Of a stretch of 38,089 bases of DNA, positions 25,101 to 31,224 are shown piece after piece. How positions within the stretch are numbered: the stretch's first letter is position 1; every line of letters starts with the position of its first letter. The DNA is taken from contig JAGVBT010000045.1 of the NCBI GenBank assembly GCA_020059605.1, positions 1 through 38,089 on the forward strand, read 5' to 3'. The position numbers and the translations under genes were made by a program. The notes under the pieces were generated by a model, which saw only the letters and a list, made by a program, of their open reading frames with translations, did no database searches and was not told the DNA's origin. Source of the stretch: Deltaproteobacteria bacterium. Its GTDB lineage: Bacteria; Desulfobacterota; BSN033; UBA1163.

Positions 25101-25797
25101 GGCAAGCATTATCGTGAGAAAAAAGTGGGAAGAAGCACTGCAAGAATCGGAAACCCGGCTCCGGCGTCTCTCTTCCCAATTGTTGACGGCGCAGGAAGAT
25201 GAAAGAAGACAGATTGCCAGGGACCTCCACGACGGGGTCGGACAAATGTTAACCGCCCTTAAATTTAAGATCGAGGACCTCCTCGAGCGAGGGGATCCCA
25301 AAAACGTTGGGGCGAATGCCGAATCGTTAGAATCTGTGATTCCCATCATCCGAGAAAGCATCGAAGAAGTCCGAAGAATCCAGATGGACCTGCGCCCCTC
25401 CACCCTGGACGATCTGGGGGTCGTGGCCACCCTGAGGTGGTTTTGCCGTGAATTTGAGAAAATCTATTCAACCTTTCACATTGAAAAGCGGATGGATGTG
25501 AAAGAAAATGACATCCCGGATCACCTCAAGACGGTCATCTATCGAATTATTCAGGAGGCCATGAACAATATTGCCAAGCACAGCAAAGCGAATGTCATTT
25601 GCCTCTCTCTCGAAAAGAGGGGGGACCGGATCGAATTGAAGGTTAAGGATAATGGAATCGGGTTTGATCCGGCAATGGCCCGCAAAGGCTTTGGATTGGG
25701 CAGTATGAGAGAACGGACCGAGTTTTCAGGAGGAACCTTTGAAATAGAGTCAGCCATTTCCGCGGGAACGAAAATCAGGGCAAGCTGGACGATTTAA
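22132..25797 (+). CDS. MASE3-PAS-GAF sensor histidine kinase of the NarX/DegS type
   Basis: 1221 residues. An N-terminal membrane sensor of about seven helices (MASE3-like, residues 10-235, with GGLDLIHTIAYKGMG) is followed by a PAS near 265-385, a coiled coil (RDELEMRVQQRTAELAKANELLE), a second PAS near 410-525, and a third near 537-650 with a Cys cluster (RCFEYLFGYSGPCEICETY). Two GAF-like domains follow (about 655-825 and 840-995, both Cys-containing), then a HisKA_3 dimerisation domain with the H-box DERRQIARDLHDGVGQ (His 1033) and an ATPase domain (DNGIGFD, GFGLGSMRERTE). Such kinases pair with NarL-type regulators; one lies at 28864-29523. The start is the ATG at 22132 after GGGAGA; an in-frame ATG at 22102 lies in the transposon end. 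Confidence 0.93.
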   Translation: MEKRRRIPTEWINLIFGILIFFGLYLTSLYSYLLFHSLAEMFSIVIACGIFMVAWNSRRFLDNNYLLFIGIAYLFVGGLDLIHTIAYKGMGVFRGYETNPATQLWIIARYTESLSLLLAPLFLRKKLRIHYVFSVYLALISLLLMSIFYWEIFPVCFIEEVGLTPFKKISEYIISLILLASALLLLKHQREFDRKILQWIFWSILLTIGSELAFTFYIHAYGFSNLIGHYFKIASFYLIYKALIETGLIRPYDLLFRNLKQSEVALRHSEKKFSKAFHSSPNPMAIASLSDGRYHEVNESFLRLTGYSRGEVTGRTSIEINFWASPEDRTRMKEVVGKKGWIRNQEYTFRKKSGDGFTGLISAEVIEIDEEPCILSVINDITDRKRMEEELCKSRDELEMRVQQRTAELAKANELLERMFSSIDVLIAYMDKDFNFIRVNRAYADADEREPEFYVGKNHFVLFPNEENEAIFKKVVETGEPYSVYAKPFEYAEHPERGVTHWDWNLQPVKELDGSVGGVVLSMVNVTERIRAQEAVSAERQRLNDVLEVLPAYVVLLTPDHHVVFANRFFRDRFGESHGKRCFEYLFGYSGPCEICETYTVLKTGAPHQWEWTGPDGRIYDVFDFPFTDSDGSALILEMGIDITERREIEKQTNATNALLMLFTQKTTRKAYLDALVDLIHDWSKCRCVGIRVRNGQGFIPYESYIGFSEDFRKSEDWLSIDQNQCACIRVVKGKLDPQDASVMTPAGSFRCNNTLKFIENLSDEEKARYRGVCIEAGFMTVAVIPIRYRDEIIGAIHLADERPEMVPSRMIDFIETMTPLPGEAIHRFNLESELHRNYETQKAINSLLRLSLGDIPLEEFLEGTLDMLISNPWFSPAAKGCLFLAEPHREVLSMKAQYGLPDPIRQRCAQVPFGTCLCGKVALTKKIQYTDYLNDRHDFTFEEATPHSHYHVPILFGERILGLITLYLNEADRPGREKEDFLTAVAHTLASIIVRKKWEEALQESETRLRRLSSQLLTAQEDERRQIARDLHDGVGQMLTALKFKIEDLLERGDPKNVGANAESLESVIPIIRESIEEVRRIQMDLRPSTLDDLGVVATLRWFCREFEKIYSTFHIEKRMDVKENDIPDHLKTVIYRIIQEAMNNIAKHSKANVICLSLEKRGDRIELKVKDNGIGFDPAMARKGFGLGSMRERTEFSGGTFEIESAISAGTKIRASWTI

Positions 25798-25967
25798 CCA
25801 TTGGATGAACAACTCAAACCGAGGCCTTGTGGCTTCGAACGGCATGGTCCTTACCATAGAGACTCGGACTTCCTGCCAAATCACTTTCTTAGAACTCATC
25901 TGAGTTTACCGGATTGCCAGGCTCCCCATCCGACCCACCCTCAATAATACATAATTCGAAAACGCTG

Positions 25968-26014
25968 AATAAGGTGTTCACCTTATTTACCCTTCCGGCA
26001 AGGGATGATAAAGT
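25968..26014 (+). promoter_or_regulatory. Dyad promoter upstream of receiver gene
   Basis: AATAAGGTG-TT-CACCTTATT (25968-25987, nine-base perfect arms) runs into a -35 TTTACC (25986-25991), followed by 17 bases and TAAAGT (26009-26014). The dyad centre is 31.5 bases before the -10, near -43, as for an activator contacting RNA polymerase. The same arrangement, with 16 of 20 dyad bases identical, lies at 29595-29641. The rest of 25798-26046 is featureless. Confidence 0.7.
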
Positions 26015-26046
26015 GTATTCGTTGAAAAAATGGGGGCAAATTTAAA

Positions 26047-26436
26047 ATGTTCAAAACATTAATCGTTGAAGATAGCATTCTTTTTCGGAAACTCCTTAAA
26101 CAGACCTTGCATTCCAGGTTTCCCGCCATGGAAATTTATGAGGCGGGGAATGGAACGGAGGCTTTACAAAAAGCAGCGGGCGATCGGCCCGACCTCATCT
26201 TCATGGACATTAAATTGCCCGGAGAAAGCGGCCTGGAACTGACCGCCAGCTTAAAAACAGCCTACCCTGATGTTCCCATCATCATTCTAACGAGCTACGA
26301 TACCCTGGAATACCGGGAGGCGGCGGTTCTGGCCAACGCCGCCTATTTTCTCTCAAAGGGTTCGACAGACAGGGAAAGTATTTTGACATTGGTTGAGTCG
26401 ATATTGGGTTCTTCAAATATAAAAACCCAGCACTGA
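26047..26436 (+). CDS. Single-domain response regulator receiver
   Basis: 129 residues, receiver only: LIVEDSILFRKLLKQTL (acidic pocket), phospho-acceptor Asp in DLIFMDIKLPGESGLEL near residue 57, ILTSYD and YFLSKGSTDRESI with the conserved Lys. There is no output domain, as in CheY/Spo0F-type relays, so it probably shuttles phosphate or regulates by contact. It lies 249 bases after the large kinase and has its own dyad promoter. The receiver resembles the N-terminal half of NarL-type proteins in style, so it may compete with the NarL-type regulator at 28864-29523 for the kinase (inference). Confidence 0.92.
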   Translation: MFKTLIVEDSILFRKLLKQTLHSRFPAMEIYEAGNGTEALQKAAGDRPDLIFMDIKLPGESGLELTASLKTAYPDVPIIILTSYDTLEYREAAVLANAAYFLSKGSTDRESILTLVESILGSSNIKTQH

Positions 26437-26581
26437 ACCTACGGGGCAGGCCGATGAATGAATTCGGGGGTCCATTTCCTGCCAGGGATATGGACAAACC
26501 GGGTATCAGCCTGCCGTTCATTACCGGCGAGGGTTGAGAAAAAGGAAGATGATTCGCAACGAAGAAATGGAGGTGAGAGGA

Positions 26582-26761
26582 ATGAGGCGCATGAATGGCT
26601 TGACGGATCGAAGAATGCCCAAGGACTTCAATCTCACGCATCCAAGAAGGGCACCTTTCGAGAAAGACCGCATGAAAATGGAATTTTTTGATCCAAAAGC
26701 CGACCCCATTGTGCACAACTCATGCCGCGGTAAGAAAGAAAATCCTTTCCTTCTTGATTGA
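26582..26761 (+). CDS. Small basic protein, unknown
   Basis: 59 residues, MRRMNGLTDRRMPKDFNLTH at the start, rich in Arg, Lys and Met, with a single Cys near the end (VHNSCRGKK). GGAGGTG lies six bases before the ATG, which is why I list it. It ends 44 bases before the first zinc-ribbon gene. No family is recognised, and a chance frame cannot be excluded. Confidence 0.4.
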   Translation: MRRMNGLTDRRMPKDFNLTHPRRAPFEKDRMKMEFFDPKADPIVHNSCRGKKENPFLLD

Positions 26762-26805
26762 AGGAGAAGGACGTTGACGTAATCCATACCCATAAGGAGG
26801 ACAAG

Positions 26806-26952
26806 GTGAGGTGCGACCGCTGTACAGGCATCATGGTCCATGAAATATTCTTTGGTCTCCATGAATATTTCTGGGGGTGGCGATGCATCATTTGCGGGGA
26901 GATCATAGACCCGGTGATTCTGGAGAACCGGCGGGGCTATAAGATTCTTTAA
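26806..26952 (+). CDS. 48-residue zinc-ribbon protein, copy 1
   Basis: Starts at GTG, with AAGGAGGACAAG just upstream. Two CxxC knuckles, MRCDRCTGIM and WRCIICGEIID, are separated by about 20 residues containing a strongly aromatic stretch (FFGLHEYFWGW); the four Cys would bind one zinc or an iron centre. A nearly identical protein is encoded at 30278-30424, including matching leader (AAGGAGGACAAG) and trailer (TAATCTCCAT) DNA. This is too small for a gene caller to favour, but the duplication and ribosome site support it. The role is unknown; rubredoxin-like or protein-protein regulator are possibilities. It lies upstream of the MetF-MetV fusion. Confidence 0.85.
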   Translation: MRCDRCTGIMVHEIFFGLHEYFWGWRCIICGEIIDPVILENRRGYKIL

Positions 26953-27046
26953 TCTCCATGTCTTGTTTTCAATCACTCGTGGAGAGATGAGAGAGACTCC
27001 CATAGCCTTTCTTTCGAAATAGCCCTGGATAACATTTACAATTTTT

Positions 27047-28594
27047 ATGGGAGAGAGCCGATTCAAAGAAGCCCTTCTAAAAAAGAAAGGTTTCGTCTAT
27101 ACCTTTGAACTTGTCCCGGGCAGAGGGTCCAGGGGAAAGACCCAGGATGATATTCTCAGAATGGCCGAGAAGGCTGCTGCATCCGGATTGATCCATGCCG
27201 TCTCCATTACGGACAATCCGGGGGGGCATCCTGCCCTTTCCCCTGATGTGATCGGCCTTGAAATCTCCCGCCTGGGTATCGATCCGATCATCCACTTCAC
27301 CTGCAAGGATAAGAATCGTAACCAGATCGAGTCGATTCTCTACTCTCTCGATCGGATCGGTCTTTTTAATCTTTTAGTGATGACAGGGGATTTTCCTCTT
27401 TATGGTTTTCAAGGAAAGTCAAAACCCGTCTTCGACCTCGATTCGGTTCAACTCCTCCACCTGATCGATCAGATGAACCTCGGACTGGAAATTGATGGAA
27501 AGGCCCCGGGAGGAGGGATTCGACTTCCCCCGACTCACTTTCTCAAGGGGTGCACGGTTTCACCCTTCAAGAAATTGGAGCCGGAGGTCATGGTGCAATA
27601 TTGCAAGCTCTACAAAAAGGTGAAAACCGGAGCCGATTTCGTTATCACCCAGGTAGGATTCGATGTGAGAAAATTCGACGAGGCCTATCGCTTCATGCGT
27701 CTCAATGCCCTACGGATTCCCGTCCTTGGAAATGTTTACATCCCCAATCAGTCCGTGGCCAAAGCGATGAACCGGGGGCGAGTTCCCGGGTGCGTGGTCA
27801 CCGATGGCCTCTATCGAATCATTGAGGAAGAGACAAAGGCTCCTGACAGGGGAAGAAAGGCCAGGCTCGACCGGGCTGCCAAGCTGGTCGCCGTTCTCAA
27901 AGGGATCGGCTACGACGGAGCCCATCTCGGCGGCCCTGATTTAACCTATGAGGATGTCCAGTGGGTCATTGAAAAATCAAAGGAGTTCTCTCCGACCTGG
28001 GAAGGATATGTCCGTGAGTTCTCCTTCCCCCAACCGGAGGGATTCTATCTCTTCGAAAAGGATCGGGGGACAGGCCTGAATACAGATGTTCCGGTTTCCT
28101 TAAGGGGTCATCCTCACAAGGCTCTTGGATACATGCTCATGCGATTTTTCCACCATCTTGCGTTCACCCCTGAAGCCGCTCTCTACAAGCCGGCCCGCTG
28201 GTTTTATCGAAAGATTGAGGACTCATGGCTCGATGGTCCATTCACGGAGCTGGAATACTGGTTGAAGTTCGTAAGCTCAAGGTGCCGCCGATGCGGGGAC
28301 TGCACGCTTCTGGAAGTAGCCTTTCTCTGCCCCCAATCCCAATGCCCGAAGTATCTTTTCAACGGACAATGCGGAGGTTCTTTTGAGGGATGGTGTGAGG
28401 TCTTTCCGGGCAAGAGGAGATGCATCTATGTCCGCGCCTATCAAAGGCTCAAGTCTTACGGAGAAGAAGCATCCCTTAAAGAAGGTTATACGCCCCCCCG
28501 GGATTGGGCCTTAGACCAACTCTCCTCCTGGGCGAACTATTTTCTCGGCCGTGATCACCATGGTTCAAAACAGCTTGGGAAGGACTCCTCATGA
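27047..28594 (+). CDS. Methylenetetrahydrofolate reductase fused to MetV-like zinc domain
   Basis: 515 residues. The N-terminal 310 or so form a MetF TIM barrel (FVYTFELVPGRGSRGKTQDD, VSITDNPGGHPALSPD, PIIHFTCKDKNRNQIES, LLVMTGDFPLYG), reducing methylene-THF to methyl-THF with FAD. The last 190 form the MTHFR_C (MetV) domain with an 8-Cys region (CRRCGDCTLLEVAFLCPQSQ, CPKYLFNGQCGGSFEGWCEV) and the usual SSWANYFLGRDH ending. In acetogens and many anaerobes MetV is a separate subunit; here it is fused. The ATG has no good ribosome site. It follows zinc-ribbon copy 1 by 94 bases and may belong to the receiver-gene transcript. No other Wood-Ljungdahl gene is in the window. Confidence 0.93.
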   Translation: MGESRFKEALLKKKGFVYTFELVPGRGSRGKTQDDILRMAEKAAASGLIHAVSITDNPGGHPALSPDVIGLEISRLGIDPIIHFTCKDKNRNQIESILYSLDRIGLFNLLVMTGDFPLYGFQGKSKPVFDLDSVQLLHLIDQMNLGLEIDGKAPGGGIRLPPTHFLKGCTVSPFKKLEPEVMVQYCKLYKKVKTGADFVITQVGFDVRKFDEAYRFMRLNALRIPVLGNVYIPNQSVAKAMNRGRVPGCVVTDGLYRIIEEETKAPDRGRKARLDRAAKLVAVLKGIGYDGAHLGGPDLTYEDVQWVIEKSKEFSPTWEGYVREFSFPQPEGFYLFEKDRGTGLNTDVPVSLRGHPHKALGYMLMRFFHHLAFTPEAALYKPARWFYRKIEDSWLDGPFTELEYWLKFVSSRCRRCGDCTLLEVAFLCPQSQCPKYLFNGQCGGSFEGWCEVFPGKRRCIYVRAYQRLKSYGEEASLKEGYTPPRDWALDQLSSWANYFLGRDHHGSKQLGKDSS

Positions 28595-28775
28595 ACTTAT
28601 TACATTGATTGGAATGGGGCGCAGACCATGCTTAGTCCAATCGATGAGGGATTCCCCCTTTTACTCACACCTGACCAGGAACACAGGCTTGGGGGAATGG
28701 TGATGCACCTTTTCTGCGACATCTGGGTTAACAAGAGCAAAAGAAACTGAAAGAAGGAACCTTTGAGGAGAGGTC

Positions 28776-28860
28776 ATGAGAGAGAGAAAATTCAAAGCAG
28801 TCATGATCCCGGCAGGAAGAGGGGGTAGCTTTGCACGGGGGAGAGGAAATAATACCAATA
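28776..28860 (+). pseudogene. Possible 5' fragment of a DUF1905-like gene
   Basis: GAGGAGAGG precedes an ATG opening MRERKFKAVMIPAGRGGSFA, which resembles the first strand of DUF1905 proteins (KFKAVIIPAGGGGAF...). The frame then turns low-complexity and runs out, antiparallel to the end of the NarL-type gene. Likely a relic or chance. The rest of 28595-28863 contains no recognised gene. Confidence 0.3.
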
Positions 28861-28863
28861 TTC

Positions 28864-29523
28864 TTATTCCTTTGGGACCAGTCCCCTTTCAATCGCAAAG
28901 GCGGTCAATGCCTGGGCGTTATGGAGATCCAGTTTTTCCATGAGGTTGGCCCGGTGTTTCTCAACCGTTTTAATGCTGATGCAGAGGTCATCTGCGATCT
29001 CTTTGTTCTTGTACCCCTCCGCAATCAGTTTCAAAATTTGCCGTTCGCGGGAGGTCAAGGTCTCAAAAGAGGTTTTAGATTTTAACTTTTTTCTTCCCTC
29101 CAAATATCCTTCGATCACTTTCTCGGAAATCTCCGAGCTGATATAGTGTTTCCCACCCAACACTTTTTTAATGGCCATTACCAGTTCCGCATGGGTGGCA
29201 TCTTTTAAAAGATACCCATCCGCTCCTGCCTGGAGCGCGGAGAGGATATACTCCTCTGCCTTATGGACGGTAAGGACAACCACCTTTGTTCCCGGTTGAA
29301 GTTTTTTGATCTCTTTTATGGCCTCCATGCCATTCATCCGCGGCATAGAGAGATCCGTCAGGATGAGGTCGGGTTTCAACTTTTCGACACATCGGATGGC
29401 TTGTTGGCCATTCTCAGCTTCTCCGATGATCTCCAGTTCTTGATCAGACGAGAGAAGCGACCGTAAACCTTCCCTGAGAATGGTATGGTCTTCGGCGATA
29501 ACAATTCTATATTTCGAGTCGAT
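28864..29523 (-). CDS. NarL-type response regulator with no canonical start codon
   Basis: 219 residues if read from 29523. Receiver: RIVIAEDHTILREGL, phospho-Asp in DLILTDLSMPRMNGMEAI, VVLTVHKAEE and YLLKDATHAE. Output: LuxR-type helix-turn-helix, LTSRERQILKLIAEGYKNKEIADDL and SIKTVEKHRANLMEKLDLHN. Conserved sequence continues upstream of the first in-frame ATG (at MKPDLIL, which would delete the first 48 residues), but between the stop codon and the conserved start there is no ATG, GTG or TTG. The best candidate is an ATC at 29523, nine bases after a near-perfect AGAGGTG ribosome site. Gene identity is firm; the start is unresolved. It is the natural partner of the 22132-25797 kinase. Confidence 0.88.
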   Translation of the reverse strand: MDSKYRIVIAEDHTILREGLRSLLSSDQELEIIGEAENGQQAIRCVEKLKPDLILTDLSMPRMNGMEAIKEIKKLQPGTKVVVLTVHKAEEYILSALQAGADGYLLKDATHAELVMAIKKVLGGKHYISSEISEKVIEGYLEGRKKLKSKTSFETLTSRERQILKLIAEGYKNKEIADDLCISIKTVEKHRANLMEKLDLHNAQALTAFAIERGLVPKE

Positions 29524-29594
29524 AACCGATCACCTCTTTAAAGAGAGGGTAAAAGCTTATGCTGCCACCCAAAATACAGCCCAAATCGGGCCTA

Positions 29595-29641
29595 AATACA
29601 GTGTAGACCTTATTTACCATCTTTGGAATAATAAGTAAAGT
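29595..29641 (+). promoter_or_regulatory. Dyad promoter upstream of selenothioredoxin
   Basis: AATACAGTGTAGACCTTATT (29595-29614) matches the dyad at 25968-25987 at 16 of 20 positions. It is followed by TTTACC (29613-29618), 17 bases and TAAAGT (29636-29641), with the same dyad-to-minus-10 distance. It lies between the divergent NarL-type gene and the selenothioredoxin gene, so the regulator could control both directions. Confidence 0.7.
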
Positions 29642-29677
29642 GGATATTAGCCCAAAATAAAATTAAGGAGGAGAACG

Positions 29678-30247
29678 ATGTCCAAACCAATCCCGTGGGA
29701 AACAAAGATGGAGGCAGCTCTGGCACGAGCCCGGGTAGAGGGTAAACCTGTACTGGTCGATTTCTTTAACCCCGGCTGAATTGGTTGCAACCAGATGGAT
29801 GCCGTGACGTATCCGAACGAAAGCGTGACTGAGTTTATTCAAAAGAATATGATACCGTTACGGGTGGCCTTTGATGCTCAACCCCTGGCCACCGATTTTA
29901 ACATCAAGTGGACCCCAACCCTGATCACACTCGATGCCGAAGGCAAGGAACATCACCGGACAGTGGGGTTCCTTCCTCCTGAGGAATTGACTCCTTCGTT
30001 ACTTTTGGGGATCGCAAAAACCTATTTCGATCAGGAGAAATTTAGTGAAGCCCTTTCAGCTCTGGATAAAATCCTGGCAGAGTATCCAAAGAGTGATTCT
30101 GCTCCAGAGGCCATCTATTGGAGAGGAGTCTGCGGATACAAAAGCACCCATCATCCTAAACCCTTGAAGGAGGCTTATGAACAGCTCCAAACCAAGCACC
30201 CTTCAAGCGAGTGGACAAAACGCGCCTATCCGTACCGTTTGTTATGA
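29678..30247 (+). CDS. Thioredoxin-family selenoprotein with C-terminal helical repeats (UxxC), Sec at codon 34
   Basis: 189 residues from an ATG with AAGGAGGAGAACG upstream; one in-frame TGA at 29777-29779. The sequence is MSKPIPWETKMEAALARARV, then EGKPVLVDFFNPG, then U-I-G-C, then NQMDAVTYPNESV, DFNIKWTPTLITLDAEG (cis-Pro) and HHRTVGFLPPEEL, ending in a TPR-like part (YFDQEKFSEALSALDKILAE, APEAIYWRGV). The UGA sits exactly on the first active-site Cys of a thioredoxin, the second Cys is kept and the frame stays open for 155 codons. Standard calling would start at M38, losing the N-terminal strand and active site. A hairpin lies 17 bases after the UGA. Zinc-ribbon copy 2 follows by 30 bases. 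Confidence 0.9.
29797..29814 (+). promoter_or_regulatory. Candidate bacterial SECIS hairpin
   Basis: GGATGC-CGTGAC-GTATCC pairs over six bases (one G-U) with a six-base loop. The loop begins 23 bases after the UGA and has G in its second position, within the usual limits for bacterial SECIS elements (apical loop about 16-37 bases from UGA, a G among the first two loop bases). Stronger than the candidate in the other selenoprotein gene. Confidence 0.6.
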
Positions 30248-30277
30248 GGCTCCCTGGAGTTGAAAAAGGAGGACAAG

Positions 30278-30424
30278 ATGAGGTGCGACCGCTGTACAGG
30301 CATCATGGTCCATGAAAAATTCTTTGGTCTCCATGAATATTTCTGGGGGTGGAGATGCATCATTTGTGGGGAGATCATCGACCCAGTGATTTTGGAGAAC
30401 CGGTTAAGCCATAAGAATCTGTAA
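30278..30424 (+). CDS. 48-residue zinc-ribbon protein, copy 2
   Basis: ATG start with AAAGGAGGACAAG directly upstream. MRCDRCTGIM, an aromatic FFGLHEYFWGW middle and WRCIICGEIIDPVILEN reproduce copy 1 (26806-26952) with about five substitutions, all but one in the last six residues. Two CxxC pairs should bind one metal. It lies 30 bases after the selenothioredoxin stop and 49 before a 64-residue gene, so it is in a three-gene operon. Conservation of spacing and flanks to copy 1 indicates a recent segmental duplication. Function unknown. Confidence 0.88.
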   Translation: MRCDRCTGIMVHEKFFGLHEYFWGWRCIICGEIIDPVILENRLSHKNL

Positions 30425-30473
30425 TCTCCATCTCCTGTCATCAATAAATAGTGGAGAGAAGGGAGTGATCACC

Positions 30474-30668
30474 ATGACCTCTCTTAAGAAGGGAGAGCTG
30501 TGGCGGAGCCATCTCACAGGGATGGTTTACAGGATAAAAACGATTAAAGATCAGATGGTGGTGATGGAATCACTGAATGGTTTAAACCAGGTCCTCACCA
30601 GTAAAGAAAATCTGAATTTATTTTATGAAATGACATCCTACTTGGAAACCCCACCTCAATACAAATGA
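30474..30668 (+). CDS. Small hypothetical protein
   Basis: 64 residues, MTSLKKGELWRSHLTGMVYR at the start, then two short strand-like segments (VYRIKTIKDQMVVMESLNG). It looks like a small beta-barrel or SH3-like fold, but no family is recognised. AGGGAG precedes the ATG; an in-frame GTG nine bases earlier is the alternative. It follows zinc-ribbon copy 2 and ends the selenothioredoxin operon. Confidence 0.6.
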   Translation: MTSLKKGELWRSHLTGMVYRIKTIKDQMVVMESLNGLNQVLTSKENLNLFYEMTSYLETPPQYK

Positions 30669-31224
30669 CCTCCTCTTCCAAAATACGAGTTTCCTCTTAT
30701 TTGTTTCAGAAACTCGATTGGATACTGTAAAACTCAAAATACCAAAGAATATTTAAAGAATTTGAAGAAGCAAATTTCAACTGGGATGGTTTTTTTAAGA
30801 CTCAGATTGGATCGTATAGATAACCCGTGCGCGTGCCAATGGCCAACGCCCCTCCGGGGTTCCGTAAAACATCCGGTCCACTGGAATAGGTAACTTCCAT
30901 TTATGTCCGGGAGGGAATGAGGCTTACGGTTTTTTTCGGCACTGTTTGACTTAAGTCAAAGCTTTTTCCCATCATTTGCTGCAATTTATGTTTAAGGCCC
31001 TATTCCAATTCTCAATTTTTTTTGAAAAATTGAAACATTACAAAATACCCCTTTCCTCCCAAACTCAGAATGTCAACCCCGTTAGAAATTCAAGCGGGAC
31101 GATAGCTGCGCCCTTGCGGAGGTGCAGCGGGCAAAATGTTCCCGGAATCTTTCTGAGATAGGGATCCGACATCGACGGGACTGGAGATCTGGGGGTATTA
31201 TTTCAAACGGAAAAGGAGGCGTCT
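30669..31224. other. 556-base intergenic region before norCB
   Basis: No gene is supported. It contains an inverted pair CGAGTTTC/GAAACTCG (30686-30716, 15-base loop), an NNR/DNR-like palindrome (30946-30959), and, around 31070-31150, a stretch beginning GTCAACCCCGTTAGAAATTC that looks like a dispersed repeat relic. The norC start follows GGAG in AAAAGGAGGCGTCT. Confidence 0.6.
30946..30987 (+). promoter_or_regulatory. NNR/DNR-like box upstream of norCB
   Basis: TTGAC-TTAA-GTCAA (30946-30959) is a perfect palindrome of the CRP/FNR-family type, like the nitric-oxide-responsive NNR/DNR sites. A CAATTT at 30982-30987 lies where a -10 would be if the box is centred near -41.5. The leader to norC would be about 230 bases. 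Confidence 0.65.

Noticed and set aside
26521..27066. 181-codon minus-strand frame
   Set aside because: It covers the zinc-ribbon gene and its neighbours in antisense; a similar antisense frame exists over copy 2 simply because the DNA is duplicated.
28592..28750. Open frame continuing after the TGA of the MetF-MetV gene (possible third selenoprotein)
   Set aside because: The protein already ends normally after the SSWANYFLGRDH motif, and no Cys or other redox motif surrounds the TGA.
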